From contig NZ_JAEKEL010000001.1 of NCBI RefSeq assembly GCF_016651105.1, forward strand, positions 2,656,001 to 2,720,000: a DNA stretch of 64,000 bases. Reading direction: 5' to 3'. Within the stretch, counting starts at the first letter, position 1; each line of letters opens with the position of its first letter. The position numbers and the translations under genes were made by a program. Source of the DNA: Pseudomonas sp. TH15 (GTDB taxonomy: Bacteria; Pseudomonadota; Gammaproteobacteria; Pseudomonadales; Pseudomonadaceae). The notes under the pieces were generated by a model, which was not told where the DNA came from, searched no databases, and saw only the letters and a list, made by a program, of their open reading frames with translations. Positions 16,979 through 26,682 of the stretch are shown in pieces.

Positions 16979-17842
16979 ATGTTTGTCCTTTCGAAAAAAT
17001 CCGCGCTCGCGGCGGCGTCCACGAGCCTGTTCGTTCTGCTGTGGAGCAGCGGGGCGATCTTCTCCAAATGGGGCCTGGCCCACGCCTCACCCTTTGCCTT
17101 CCTGCTGATCCGCTTCACCATCGCCCTGTGCGGGTTGCTGCTGCTGGCACCGTTGCTCAAGCTGAAACTGCCCAAGGGCGGCAAGCCGATGTTGTACGCG
17201 ATGGCCACCGGCGTGGTGTTGCTGGGGGCTTATCAGATTTTCTATCTGCTGGCCTTGGACCTTAAAGTCACACCCGGCGTGATGGCGACGATCATGGGCG
17301 TGCAGCCGATCCTGACCGTGGTGATCATGGAACGTCAGCGCTCAATCAGTCGGATATTCGGTCTGGCGCTGGGTTTGGCCGGGTTGATCATGGTGGTTTA
17401 TCAAGGCATCGGTCTGGCCGGGATGTCGTTGGCCGGGATGCTCTTTGGATTGCTGGCGCTGGCGAGCATGACCTTCGGCTCGATCATGCAAAAACGTATC
17501 ACTGAAAACCCGCTCGGCACGCTGCCGGTGCAGTACCTGGCCGGGCTGTTGCTGTGCGGGATTTTCGTGCCGTTCCAGCCGTTCCACTTCGAACACAGCG
17601 CAGGGTTTGTCGTGCCGGTGTTGTGGATGGGATTGGTGGTGTCGGTGCTGGCGACGTTGCTGCTGTATCGGCTGATTGCGCGGGGCAATCTGGTGAATGT
17701 CACCAGCCTGTTTTACCTGGTGCCGGCAGTGACGGCGGTGATGGATTACCTGATTTTTGGTAATCGGCTGGCAATGTTGAGCGTGCTGGGGATGTTGCTG
17801 ATCATTGTCGGTCTGGCATTCGTATTCCGTAAAACGAAATAA
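16979..17842 (+). CDS. EamA/DMT-family transporter
   Basis: 287 residues with ten hydrophobic segments and two EamA repeats: LFVLLWSSGAIFSKWGLAHA at the start, and AGMLFGLLALASMTFGSIMQ opening the second. Members export amino acids or metabolites. The ATG at 16979 is chosen because AGGTGG lies about 7 bases upstream; an earlier in-frame TTG falls inside the terminator hairpin. The preceding leader suggests that expression is adjusted by translation of a proline-rich peptide, so an amino acid or a translation inhibitor may be the exported or sensed compound. Confidence 0.85.
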   Translation: MFVLSKKSALAAASTSLFVLLWSSGAIFSKWGLAHASPFAFLLIRFTIALCGLLLLAPLLKLKLPKGGKPMLYAMATGVVLLGAYQIFYLLALDLKVTPGVMATIMGVQPILTVVIMERQRSISRIFGLALGLAGLIMVVYQGIGLAGMSLAGMLFGLLALASMTFGSIMQKRITENPLGTLPVQYLAGLLLCGIFVPFQPFHFEHSAGFVVPVLWMGLVVSVLATLLLYRLIARGNLVNVTSLFYLVPAVTAVMDYLIFGNRLAMLSVLGMLLIIVGLAFVFRKTK

Positions 17843-17850
17843 CGCGATCC

Positions 17851-17940
17851 CTGTAGGAGTTGACGAGTGAAACGAGGCTGCGATCTTTTGATCTTGAAGA
17901 TTAAAAGTCAAAAGATCGCAGCCAGCGGCAGCTTCTACAG
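17851..17940. repeat. REP hairpin that supplies the stop codon of the convergent EamA gene
   Basis: Arms GAGGCTGCGATCTTTTGATC and AAAAGATCGCAGCCAGCGGC. The outer arm CTGTAGAAGC, read on the minus strand, contains the TAG that ends the gene at 17935. Confidence 0.85.
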
Positions 17941-18843
17941 TTTTACCACCTCTGCGGGTTTGACCACCGCCGGTTTCAACACCAGCCACAACGCCGCGGC
18001 AATCAACACCCCGCCATAGATGTGCGCCATCGACAACGGCTCATCCAGCAACAGCGCGCCCCACAGCACGCCGAACGGCGGGATCATGAAGGTTACTGTC
18101 ATCGACTTCACCGGCCCGATCGAACTCAGCAACCGGAAGTACACGATGTACGCAAACGCGGTACACACCAGCCCCAACCCCAGCAGCGACAGCCAGACAT
18201 TCCAGCCGCCCCAGCTCGCCGGTGGATTGCTGATCACGCTGTAGCCGAACAACGGCAACAGGAACAACGTGGCACCCAGCATGCTGCCCAGCGCGGACAA
18301 ACGACTGTCGAGACCGCCGGCCTGATCGAGCCAGCGGCGGGCGAGGAACCCGGCGAAGCCGTAGCAGGTCGTCGCCAGCAAGCAGGCGAGGGCGCCCATC
18401 AGCAGTTGCATATCGAACGCCACCGGGCCGGCACGGGTCAGGACGCCAACACCAAACAGCCCGAGGAACACTCCGCCAAGCTTGGCCGCAGTCAGTTTTT
18501 CATGGAAGAACAACCCGCCGATCAGCACGCCCATCAACGGCGTAGTGGCGTTGAAGATTGCCGAGTAGCCGGCCGGCAGCACTTGCGCGGCCACGGAATA
18601 CAGGGTCGCCGGAATCCCGGAGTTGATCACCCCGAGCAGCATCACCGTCTTGAGTTTGCCTTTGAAATCCCAGCTGATGCGCATCAGCCCGAGGATCACC
18701 AGCAAACCGGCCGCTGCAATCGACACCCGGAAAAACGCCGTGGGAATAGTGCCAATCACCGGGGCGATGATGCGCATGAACAGGAAGCTCGCGCCCCAGA
18801 TTGCCGCCAGCGACAGTAAACGAACAATATCGACAGGGCTCAC
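17935..18843 (-). CDS. EamA/DMT-family transporter
   Basis: 302 residues, ten membrane segments in two repeats; LAAIWGASFLFMRIIAPVIG opens the first and ALACLLATTCYGFAGFLAR the second, then SIGPVKSMTVTFMIPPFGVL before the last helices. It is convergent with the previous DMT gene but belongs to a different subgroup. The final codons run into a REP element, which contributes the TAG stop. Start at 18843 is preceded by AAGGAGTG, a strong ribosome site. Confidence 0.87.
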   Translation of the reverse strand: MSPVDIVRLLSLAAIWGASFLFMRIIAPVIGTIPTAFFRVSIAAAGLLVILGLMRISWDFKGKLKTVMLLGVINSGIPATLYSVAAQVLPAGYSAIFNATTPLMGVLIGGLFFHEKLTAAKLGGVFLGLFGVGVLTRAGPVAFDMQLLMGALACLLATTCYGFAGFLARRWLDQAGGLDSRLSALGSMLGATLFLLPLFGYSVISNPPASWGGWNVWLSLLGLGLVCTAFAYIVYFRLLSSIGPVKSMTVTFMIPPFGVLWGALLLDEPLSMAHIYGGVLIAAALWLVLKPAVVKPAEVVKL

Positions 18844-19129
18844 GGTGCACTCCTTCCTTTATGGGGACGGAAGTGTTGCCGAGAGCCCTGACGATGGCAA
18901 CCGCAAATCGGGCATTTAATTGATGAGGCGAGTGAGATTGGCGGCGTGCAGAAGAATCGGTCAAGCGGCGCCGACGTGACCGGCTGGACTGTTTACTGAC
19001 CTGATGGTCGATTAAAAAACTGTCGCAAAGGCCCGCTCGACTATCGACATCAATGGCAAAAATTACGCTTCTCCTGCACCGGGTTCACTGGCTAAGCTCA
19101 GGCTTCCAGAATTCCGCAGAGGTCTCACC

Positions 19130-20851
19130 ATGCCGCAGCATTGGCCAGCCGCCGATATCGCTCGAATGATCCTCGATGGCTTTGACGACTACCGCGAGCA
19201 TTTTCGCCAGATCACTGACGGCGCCCGGGCCCGCTTCGAGCAGGCCCAGTGGCAGGAGACGCAATCGGCGTCGGCGGCGCGGATCAATCTGTACGAAGAT
19301 AAAGTCGGCGAGACGGTGGAGCGCCTGCGGGCGTCCTTCGAGACCGACACGTTGATGGACGTCAGCAGTTGGCCGCTGGTCAAAAGCGCCTACATCACGC
19401 TGATCGACCTGCGGTTCGACGATGAACTGTCCGAGACCTGGTACAACTCGATCTTCTGCGGGCTGTTCAGCCACGACCTCATTAGCGACGGCTGCATGTT
19501 CATCCACACCACCCGGCCGAGCCTGCGCCGGGCCAGGGCTGCGCAAACCCGCACCTACAAGCCTCAGGGGCACTTGTCGGAAATGTTGGCGAGCATCTTT
19601 GCCGACTACCGTTTCAGCGAGGATTACGCCGACCTGGCCGGCGACCTGCGCCGGCTCGAAGCGCAACTGCGCGAGAACCTGCCGGACTGGGTCTGCAAAG
19701 ACCCGGAACTGTCCGTCGAACTGTTCTCCTCGGTGCTTTACCGCAACAAGGGCGCGTACCTGGTGGGGCGCATCTACACCCAGGACGAACAATGGCCGCT
19801 GGTGATTCCATTGCTGCACCGCGAAGGTCGCGGCATTCAGATCGATGCGCTGATCACCGATGAAGCGGACGTGTCGATCATCTTCTCGTTCACCCGCTCG
19901 TACTTTATGGTCGATGTGCCGGTGCCGGCGGAGTTCATCGGTTTCCTCAAACGCATCCTGCCGGGCAAGCACATCGCCGAGCTGTACACCTCGATCGGCT
20001 TCTACAAGCACGGCAAGTCCGAGTTCTACCGGGCGCTGATCAATCACCTGGCCAACACCGACGACCAGTTCATCATGGCCCCCGGTGTGCGCGGCATGGT
20101 CATGAGCGTGTTCACCCTGCCGGGTTTCAATACCGTATTCAAAATCATCAAAGACCGTTTCTCACCGTCGAAAAACGTCGACCGGGCCACGGTGATCGAG
20201 AAGTACCGGCTGGTGAAAAGCGTCGACCGTGTCGGGCGCATGGCCGATACCCAGGAATTCGCCGACTTCCGTTTTCCGCTGAGCAAGTTCGAGCCGGCGT
20301 GCCTTGAAGAACTGCTCGATGTGGCGCCGTCCACGGTGTCGGTCGAAGACGATACCGTGCTGATTCGCCACTGCTGGACCGAACGGCGGATGACGCCGCT
20401 GAACCTCTACCTGGAAAACGCCAACGAGGCGCAGGTCCGCGAAGCGCTGGAAGATTACGGCCTGGCGATCAAGCAACTGGCGGCGGCGAACATCTTCCCT
20501 GGCGACATGCTGCTGAAGAACTTCGGCGTCACCCGGCACGGACGCGTGGTGTTTTATGACTACGACGAAATTTGCTTCCTGACTGAAGCCAACTTCCGCC
20601 ACATCCCGCAACCGCGCACACCGGAAGATGAAATGGCCTCCGAACCGTGGTATTCGATCGGGCCGCTGGATGTGTTTCCCGAGGAGTTTCCGCCGTTTTT
20701 GTTTGCCGATTCGGGGCAGCGGCGGTTGTTTGATCAGTTGCATGGCGAGTTGTACAACGCCGATTACTGGAAGAGCCTGCAAGAGGCGATTCGGGCAGGC
20801 AAAGTGATCGACGTTTTCCCGTATCGGCGCAAAGGCTTCGATAACGAATAA
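19130..20851 (+). CDS. aceK: Isocitrate dehydrogenase kinase/phosphatase
   Basis: 573 residues, the usual length. AceK phosphorylates and dephosphorylates isocitrate dehydrogenase to switch carbon between the TCA cycle and the glyoxylate bypass. Recognisable stretches: [23 protein letters not shown] region at about residue 87, [20 protein letters not shown] (about 265-284), [17 protein letters not shown] (the ATP-binding glycine region), and [20 protein letters not shown] near 470-490 with the catalytic Asp residues. Preceded by a 286-base gap divergent from the EamA gene; GAGG precedes the ATG by 8 bases. Not adjacent to aceA/aceB, which is normal in Pseudomonas. Confidence 0.95.
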   Translation: MPQHWPAADIARMILDGFDDYREHFRQITDGARARFEQAQWQETQSASAARINLYEDKVGETVERLRASFETDTLMDVSSWPLVKSAYITLIDLRFDDELSETWYNSIFCGLFSHDLISDGCMFIHTTRPSLRRARAAQTRTYKPQGHLSEMLASIFADYRFSEDYADLAGDLRRLEAQLRENLPDWVCKDPELSVELFSSVLYRNKGAYLVGRIYTQDEQWPLVIPLLHREGRGIQIDALITDEADVSIIFSFTRSYFMVDVPVPAEFIGFLKRILPGKHIAELYTSIGFYKHGKSEFYRALINHLANTDDQFIMAPGVRGMVMSVFTLPGFNTVFKIIKDRFSPSKNVDRATVIEKYRLVKSVDRVGRMADTQEFADFRFPLSKFEPACLEELLDVAPSTVSVEDDTVLIRHCWTERRMTPLNLYLENANEAQVREALEDYGLAIKQLAAANIFPGDMLLKNFGVTRHGRVVFYDYDEICFLTEANFRHIPQPRTPEDEMASEPWYSIGPLDVFPEEFPPFLFADSGQRRLFDQLHGELYNADYWKSLQEAIRAGKVIDVFPYRRKGFDNE

Positions 20852-20861
20852 CTCTTTTAAA

Positions 20862-21040
20862 AGCCCCTCACCCCAGCCCTCTCCCGGAGGTAGAGGGGGC
20901 CGACCGAAGTGTCCGGCGTCAAACATCGACCTGAAAGATCTTGGCGATTATGGATTCGGTAGAGTTCGTTCAGGTCGAAGTAGCTCTGAAGCAACCCCGG
21001 TCGGTCCCCTCTACCCCTGGGAGAGGGCTAGGGTGAGGGC
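20862..21040. repeat. Long imperfect palindromic repeat, copy 1 (CCCCTCACCCCAGCCCTCTC ends)
   Basis: About 179 bp bounded by GCCCCTCACCCCAGCCCTC and the inverted GAGAGGGCTAGGGTGAGGGC. Inside each end come AGGGGGCCGACCGA and its complement TCGGTCCCCTCT, and near the middle an inverted CATCGACCTGAAAGAT / GTTCAGGTCGAAGT pair. A related copy lies at 57719-57869. No ORF; likely a non-autonomous palindromic element. Confidence 0.75.
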
Positions 21041-21124
21041 AGGCAATCCCCTGACACGCCACAAATTCGCCAAATCTGCGACAATCGCCCCCCTTGCGCC
21101 ACTAGACGACTTATTGCGTACCTG

Positions 21125-24100
21125 ATGACTGACGAATCGCCTTCCATCGACAAACTGCTGAAAAACCTCGATCACGCCATGCTCGCCGACCGCCACCGGC
21201 TGCGGCGGCAGTTGCTTGAGCTGCGCAAGAAACCTGACGAAGCCAAGTTGGCCCAGTGGGTGACGCGCATGCAGGCGTCCTGTGATCAGGTGTTGGCGCG
21301 GCGCGCCAGCCTGCCGGTGATTCGTTACGACGACAGCCTGCCGATCGCCGCCAAACGCGACGAAATCAAGGCAGCGCTGCTCAAGCATCAGGTGCTGATC
21401 ATTGCCGGCGAAACCGGTTCGGGTAAAACCACCCAGTTGCCGAAAATTTGCCTGGAAATCGGTCGCGGCCAACATGGCCTGATCGGCCACACCCAACCAC
21501 GTCGAATTGCTGCGCGAAGTGTGGCGAGTCGGGTGGCTGAAGAGTTGTCGACGCCGTTGGGCGCGCTGGTCGGTTATCAGGTGCGGTTCGAGGACCAGAG
21601 CGATTCCAACACCCTGATCAAACTGATGACCGACGGCATCCTGCTGGCGGAAACCCAGAACGACCGCTACCTCGAACGCTACGACACGATCATCGTCGAC
21701 GAAGCCCACGAACGCAGCCTGAACATCGACTTCCTGCTCGGCTATCTGAAAACCCTGCTGCCGCGCCGCCCGGACCTGAAAGTCATCATCACCTCGGCGA
21801 CCATCGACCTGGAGCGCTTCTCCAAGCATTTCGATGACGCGCCAATCGTTGAAGTCTCGGGCCGGACCTTCCCGGTGGAAACCTGGTATCGCCCGCTGAC
21901 CCTTGAGCAGGACGAGGAGGGCAACCGCGTCGAGGACGACTTGACGGTGGACCAGGCGATCCTCGCCACCCTCGACGAAATTGCAGCGTTTGAACGCAGC
22001 GAAGGCAAGAGCCCAGGCGACGTGCTGGTGTTCCTGCCCGGCGAGCGCGAGATTCGCGACGCGGCGGACATGCTGCGCAAGGCTCAGCTCAAGCACACCG
22101 AAATCCTGCCGCTCTACGCACGTTTGTCGCCGGCCGAGCAGCAGCGGATTTTCCAGTCGCACCCAGGGCGCCGGGTGGTCCTGGCGACCAACGTTGCGGA
22201 AACCTCGCTGACCGTGCCGGGCATTCGTTACGTGATCGACAGCGGCACCGCGCGCATCAGCCGTTACAGCTACCGCGCCAAGGTCCAGCGCCTGCCCATC
22301 GAAGCGATTTCCCAAGCCAGTGCCAACCAGCGTAAAGGTCGTTGCGGGCGAGTCGAGCCGGGCATTTGCATTCGCCTTTTCAGCGAAGAAGATTTCATTG
22401 GCCGCCCGGAATTTACCGATCCGGAGATCCTGCGGACCAACCTCGCGGCGGTCATTTTGCAGATGTTGCATCTGCGCCTCGGCGAGATCACCGACTTCCC
22501 GTTTATCGAGCCGCCGGATGGCAAGGCGATCAGCGACGGTTTCAACCTGCTGCAAGAACTCTCGGCGGTGGATCGCAACAGTCAGTTGACCCCGCTGGGG
22601 CGCAATCTGGCGCGCTTGCCGGTGGACCCGCGCATGGGCCGCATGCTGCTGGAAGCGGCCAGACTCGGCAGCTTGCAGGAAGTGCTGATCGTCGCCAGTG
22701 CGATGTCGATTCAGGACCCGCGCGAGCGTCCGCCGGAGCGTCAGCAAGCCGCTGACCAGGCGCACGCGCAATGGAAAGACGTGGACTCGGACTTTGCCGG
22801 GCTGGTCAATTTGTGGCGTGGTTTTGAAGAGCAGCGCCAGGCGCTGACGGCGAGTCCGCTGCGCAACTGGTGCCGCAAGAATTTCTTGAATTACCTGCGT
22901 CTGCGCGAATGGCGCGACTCGCACCGTCAGTTGAGCCTGATCTGCCGCGACATGCAGTTGACCATCAACAAAGAGCCGGCCGATTACCCGAAACTGCACA
23001 AAGCCGTGCTGTCCGGGTTGCTCAGCCAGATCGGCCAGAAAACCGAAGACGGTGATTACCTCGGCGCCCGTCAGCGGCGCTTCTGGATTCACCCATCGTC
23101 CGGGCTGGGCAAGAAGCGCCCGCAATGGCTGATGACTGCCGAGCTGGTGGAAACCACCAAGCTTTATGCGCGGATGGTTGCCAAGATCGACGCCGACTGG
23201 ATCGAGCCGCTGGCCGGGCACCTGATCAAGAAAAACCACTTCGAACCGCATTGGGAGAAGAAGCGCGGCCAGGTCGTGGCGTTTGAGCAGATCACCTTGT
23301 TCGGGCTGATCATCGTCGGGCGCCGGCCGGTGCATTACGGGCCGATTGATCCCGTCGTGTCTCGCGAGTTTTTCATTCGTGAAGGCTTGGTGCGCGGTGA
23401 GATTCAGTCCAAGGCCAAGTGCCTGACGGCCAACGCGCAACTGCTGGAACAGCTCGACGAACTGGAGGCCAAGGCCCGTCGTCGCGATATCCTGGCCGAT
23501 GAAGAAACCCTGTTCGCCTTCTACGACGCGCGACTGCCGGCGGAGATTCACCAGACCGCGACCTTCGACAGTTGGTACAAGGTCAACAGCCAAAAAGACC
23601 CGCAACTGCTTATCATGCGCGAAGAAGACGTGCTGGCCCGCGAGGCCAGTGAAGTCACCGCCTTGCATTATCCGGACACCTTGCACATCGGTGATCTGGA
23701 GTTGGCGCTGAGCTACCACTTCGAACCGAATCACCCGCGCGACGGCGTGACCCTGCGCGTTCCGGCGCCGCTGTTGCCGATGCTGCCGCCGGAACGCCTG
23801 GAATGGCTGGTGCCGGGCGTGATCGAGGCCAAGTGCATCGCGTTGGTCCGCAACCTGCCCAAAGCCCTGCGCAAGAACTTTGTGCCAGTGCCGGACTTCG
23901 TCAAAGCCGCGTTGCAGCGCATGACCTTCGCCGAGGGCTCGCTGCCTCAGGCGCTGGGCCGCGAACTGCTGCGCATGACGGGGGCGCGGGTCAGCGATGA
24001 AGCCTGGGCGGAAGCTTCTCAACAGGTCGACAGCCACCTGCGGATGAACCTGGAAATCGTCGATGGCCAAGGCAAGTTCCTTGGCGAGGGGCGTGATCTG

Positions 24101-25036
24101 GCCGAGTTGACCGCACGCTTCGCTGAAGCGAGCCAGGCTGCATTGGCCGTTCCGCAAACCGCGAAAAACCAGCAACCGGTGGAGCCGAAAGTCTTTGCGG
24201 CCGTCGCCGAGAAAACCCAGCAGAAGATCGCCGGGCTGTCGATGACGGTGTATCCGGCGCTGGTGGAGGAGGCGGGCACGGTCAAGGAAGGGCGTTTCTC
24301 GACCCCGGCCGAAGCCGAGTTCCAGCATCGCCGCGCGTTGCAGCGCTTGCTGATGCAGCAACTGGCCGAGCCGGCGAAGTTCCTGCGCGGCAAGTTGCCG
24401 GGGTTGACTGAGCTGGGGCTGATGTACCGGGAGCTGGGGCGCATCGATGCCTTGGTGGAGGACATCCTGTTGGCCAGCCTCGACAGCTGCATTCTCGACG
24501 GCGAAGATCCGTTGCCCCGCGATGGCGCCGGTTTGGCGTCGTTGGCCGAGCGCAAGCGCGGTGGCTGGACTGAGCACGCCGAACGTCTGGCGAAGCTGAC
24601 GCTGGAGATTCTCAAGCTCTGGCACGGGCTGCAAAAACGCTTCAAGGGCAAGATCGATCTGGCGCAGGCCGTAGCCCTGAATGACATCAAGCAGCAGCTC
24701 AGTCATCTGGTGTATCCAGGTTTTGTCCGGGAAACCCCGATGCAGTGGCTCAAGGAACTGCCGCGTTATTTGAAAGCGGTCGAGCAGCGCTTCGAGAAAA
24801 TCGGCGCGCAAGTGCAGCGGGATCGGGTCTGGAGCGGCGAATTGTCAGGCCTGTGGACGCAGTATCAGACTCGCGCCAACAAACACGCCCAGGAAGGCAA
24901 GCGCGATCCGCAGCTGGAGTTGTATCGTTGGTGGCTGGAGGAATACAGGGTTTCCCTGTTCGCCCAGCAATTGGGAACCAAGGTGCCGATTTCGGATAAG
25001 CGTCTGAACAAACAGTGGACGCAAGTAGAGCCATAA
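21125..25036 (+). CDS. hrpA: ATP-dependent RNA helicase HrpA (DEAH box)
   Basis: 1303 residues, full length for HrpA. Walker A GETGSGKTTQLPK is at about residue 96; the DEAH motif occurs in IIVDEAHERSLNIDFLLG at about 190; motif III is ITSATIDLERF; motif VI is QRKGRCGRVEPG. Helicase-associated and OB-fold domains follow, then a long C-terminal DUF3418 region (FHQTATFDSWYK-like, ALRKNFVPVPDF). HrpA acts in mRNA processing and rescue of stalled ribosomes. The opposite strand carries a very long open frame, which is a codon-bias shadow. Confidence 0.95.
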   Translation: MTDESPSIDKLLKNLDHAMLADRHRLRRQLLELRKKPDEAKLAQWVTRMQASCDQVLARRASLPVIRYDDSLPIAAKRDEIKAALLKHQVLIIAGETGSGKTTQLPKICLEIGRGQHGLIGHTQPRRIAARSVASRVAEELSTPLGALVGYQVRFEDQSDSNTLIKLMTDGILLAETQNDRYLERYDTIIVDEAHERSLNIDFLLGYLKTLLPRRPDLKVIITSATIDLERFSKHFDDAPIVEVSGRTFPVETWYRPLTLEQDEEGNRVEDDLTVDQAILATLDEIAAFERSEGKSPGDVLVFLPGEREIRDAADMLRKAQLKHTEILPLYARLSPAEQQRIFQSHPGRRVVLATNVAETSLTVPGIRYVIDSGTARISRYSYRAKVQRLPIEAISQASANQRKGRCGRVEPGICIRLFSEEDFIGRPEFTDPEILRTNLAAVILQMLHLRLGEITDFPFIEPPDGKAISDGFNLLQELSAVDRNSQLTPLGRNLARLPVDPRMGRMLLEAARLGSLQEVLIVASAMSIQDPRERPPERQQAADQAHAQWKDVDSDFAGLVNLWRGFEEQRQALTASPLRNWCRKNFLNYLRLREWRDSHRQLSLICRDMQLTINKEPADYPKLHKAVLSGLLSQIGQKTEDGDYLGARQRRFWIHPSSGLGKKRPQWLMTAELVETTKLYARMVAKIDADWIEPLAGHLIKKNHFEPHWEKKRGQVVAFEQITLFGLIIVGRRPVHYGPIDPVVSREFFIREGLVRGEIQSKAKCLTANAQLLEQLDELEAKARRRDILADEETLFAFYDARLPAEIHQTATFDSWYKVNSQKDPQLLIMREEDVLAREASEVTALHYPDTLHIGDLELALSYHFEPNHPRDGVTLRVPAPLLPMLPPERLEWLVPGVIEAKCIALVRNLPKALRKNFVPVPDFVKAALQRMTFAEGSLPQALGRELLRMTGARVSDEAWAEASQQVDSHLRMNLEIVDGQGKFLGEGRDLAELTARFAEASQAALAVPQTAKNQQPVEPKVFAAVAEKTQQKIAGLSMTVYPALVEEAGTVKEGRFSTPAEAEFQHRRALQRLLMQQLAEPAKFLRGKLPGLTELGLMYRELGRIDALVEDILLASLDSCILDGEDPLPRDGAGLASLAERKRGGWTEHAERLAKLTLEILKLWHGLQKRFKGKIDLAQAVALNDIKQQLSHLVYPGFVRETPMQWLKELPRYLKAVEQRFEKIGAQVQRDRVWSGELSGLWTQYQTRANKHAQEGKRDPQLELYRWWLEEYRVSLFAQQLGTKVPISDKRLNKQWTQVEP

Positions 25037-25057
25037 ACTCCTGCGGGAGCCGGCTTT

Positions 25058-25189
25058 TGTGGCGAGGGGTTTACCCCCGTTGGGTGGCGAAGCCGCCCCA
25101 AAACCTGCAACCGCGGTGCATCAGTTGCACCGAGTGCGCCGGTTTTACGACTGCTTCGCAGCCGGACGGGGGTAAACCCCCTCGCCACA
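25058..25189. repeat. REPIN (GTGGCGAGGGG-TTTA-CCCC class)
   Basis: Ends TGTGGCGAGGGGTTTACCCC and GGGGTAAACCCCCTCGCCAC are inverted, with inner inverted GGTGGCGAAGCCGCC / GACTGCTTCGCAGCC. Same class as 51628, 54395 and 61206. The remaining ~225 bases up to 25415 hold no gene that I can support; they should contain the KAS III promoter. Confidence 0.82.
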
Positions 25190-25415
25190 TAAGCCCTGAC
25201 AGCTATGCCGTTGCGCTTGCAAAAGGGGCTAAACCCCAGCGTTTATGGCAAACTTCGCGCCTATAAACGCCGGCCCCGCAGTTTTGAGCCTTCACAGGCA
25301 CACGCGGATCGGAATAAAGCGTTGCCAGGTTTGCTTCCCTGGACGGGAAAAGACCCTTTGTGTGTTGGTACGTCGGTGCCAACGCTTTCTGCCTGAACAG
25401 ATTAGAGAAACGACC

Positions 25416-26537
25416 ATGCATAATGTCGTCATCAGCGGCACCGGCCTGTACACCCCGGCCAACAGCATCTCCAACGAAGAGCTGGTGCAGTCTTTCAACG
25501 CTTACGTCGCGCAATTCAACGCCGACAACGCCGATGCCATCGCGCGCGGCGAGATCGAAGCGTTGACCGAGTCCAGTGCAGCGTTTATCGAAAAAGCGTC
25601 CGGCATCAAAAGCCGCTTTGTCATGGACAAGGACGGCATCCTGGACCCGCAACGCATGGCACCACGCCTGCCCGAGCGTTCCAACGACGAATGGTCGGTG
25701 CTCTGCCAGATGGCCATCGGCGCTGCCGAGCAAGCCTTGCAACGCGCCGGCAAGACCGCCGCGGACATCGACGGCGTGATCGTCGCCTGTTCCAACCTGC
25801 AACGCGCCTACCCGGCCATCGCCATCGAAGTCCAGGAAGCCCTGGGCATTCAAGGTTTCGGTTTCGACATGAACGTCGCGTGCTCCTCGGCGACCTTCGG
25901 CATCCAGGCCGCTACCAACAGCGTGCAACTGGGCCAGGCCCGGGCGATTCTGATGGTCAACCCGGAAGTCTGCACCGGCCACCTGAACTTCCGCGACCGT
26001 GACAGCCACTTCATCTTCGGCGACGCCGCCACCGCGGTGATCATCGAACGTGCCGACCTGGCGACCTCCCCGTACCAGTTCGACATTGTCAGCACCAAAC
26101 TGCTGACCAAGTTCTCCAACAACATCCGCAACAACTTTGGCTTCCTCAACCGCGCGGCGGAAGAGGGCGTTGGCGCCCGGGACAAACTGTTCGTGCAGGA
26201 AGGCCGCAAGGTATTCCGCGATGTGTGCCCGATGGTTGCCGAGCTGATCGCCACGCACCTGGACGAGAACAAGCTGAATGTCGGTGACGTGAAGCGCTTC
26301 TGGCTGCACCAGGCCAACCTCAGCATGAACCACTTGATCGTCAAGAAACTGCTGGGCCGCGAAGCCAGCGAAGAAGAAGCACCGGTGATCCTCGACACCT
26401 ACGCCAACACCAGCTCCGCCGGTTCCGTGATTGCGTTTCACAAGAACCAGGATGATCTGGCCAGCGGTTCACTGGCGGTGCTTAGCTCGTTTGGTGCCGG
26501 GTATTCGATTGGTAGTGTGATTCTGCGCAAGCGCTGA
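25416..26537 (+). CDS. Beta-ketoacyl-ACP synthase III (FabH-like, PA3286 type)
   Basis: 373 residues of the thiolase superfamily. The FabH catalytic triad is present: Cys156 in NVACSSATFG, His298 in WLHQANLS and Asn331 in YANTSSAGS. The protein is longer than E. coli FabH (317), mainly by insertions near residues 30-50 (QFNADNADAIARGEIEAL) and 215-250. From memory this is the type of P. aeruginosa PA3286, which condenses beta-oxidation-derived acyl-CoA with malonyl-ACP and so feeds fatty-acid synthesis. The downstream ECF sigma factor also matches that neighbourhood (PA3285). Start at 25416 follows GAGA at about 8 bases. Confidence 0.88.
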   Translation: MHNVVISGTGLYTPANSISNEELVQSFNAYVAQFNADNADAIARGEIEALTESSAAFIEKASGIKSRFVMDKDGILDPQRMAPRLPERSNDEWSVLCQMAIGAAEQALQRAGKTAADIDGVIVACSNLQRAYPAIAIEVQEALGIQGFGFDMNVACSSATFGIQAATNSVQLGQARAILMVNPEVCTGHLNFRDRDSHFIFGDAATAVIIERADLATSPYQFDIVSTKLLTKFSNNIRNNFGFLNRAAEEGVGARDKLFVQEGRKVFRDVCPMVAELIATHLDENKLNVGDVKRFWLHQANLSMNHLIVKKLLGREASEEEAPVILDTYANTSSAGSVIAFHKNQDDLASGSLAVLSSFGAGYSIGSVILRKR

Positions 26538-26615
26538 AAAGCGGTTTAATTTCCTCTATCGCGCTGATTTTTCCTACATCCGAAACCGTCGGAACGCTGT
26601 AGCTTTCGGAAATTG

Positions 26616-26646
26616 CGGCAGGAGACGCTTTTAGCGAGTCCTGCCG
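26616..26646 (+). promoter_or_regulatory. Strong inverted repeat upstream of sigma factor
   Basis: CGGCAGGA/TCCTGCCG outer stem and CGCT/AGCG inner stem separated by a GA/AG internal loop and a TTT loop. It lies 79 bases after the KAS III stop and 36 before the sigma-factor start. Lack of a clean T run argues against a simple terminator; it could be a structured 5' leader or an operator. Confidence 0.45.
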
Positions 26647-26682
26647 TTATCATTTTCGACGTCGCAACAAGGAGATTGATCG

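Noticed and set aside
21011..24811. 1266-codon open frame on the minus strand opposite hrpA
   Set aside because: It lies fully antisense to a textbook HrpA, reads as low-complexity Gln/Arg/His-rich sequence, and arises from high G+C third positions. No ribosome site or domain.
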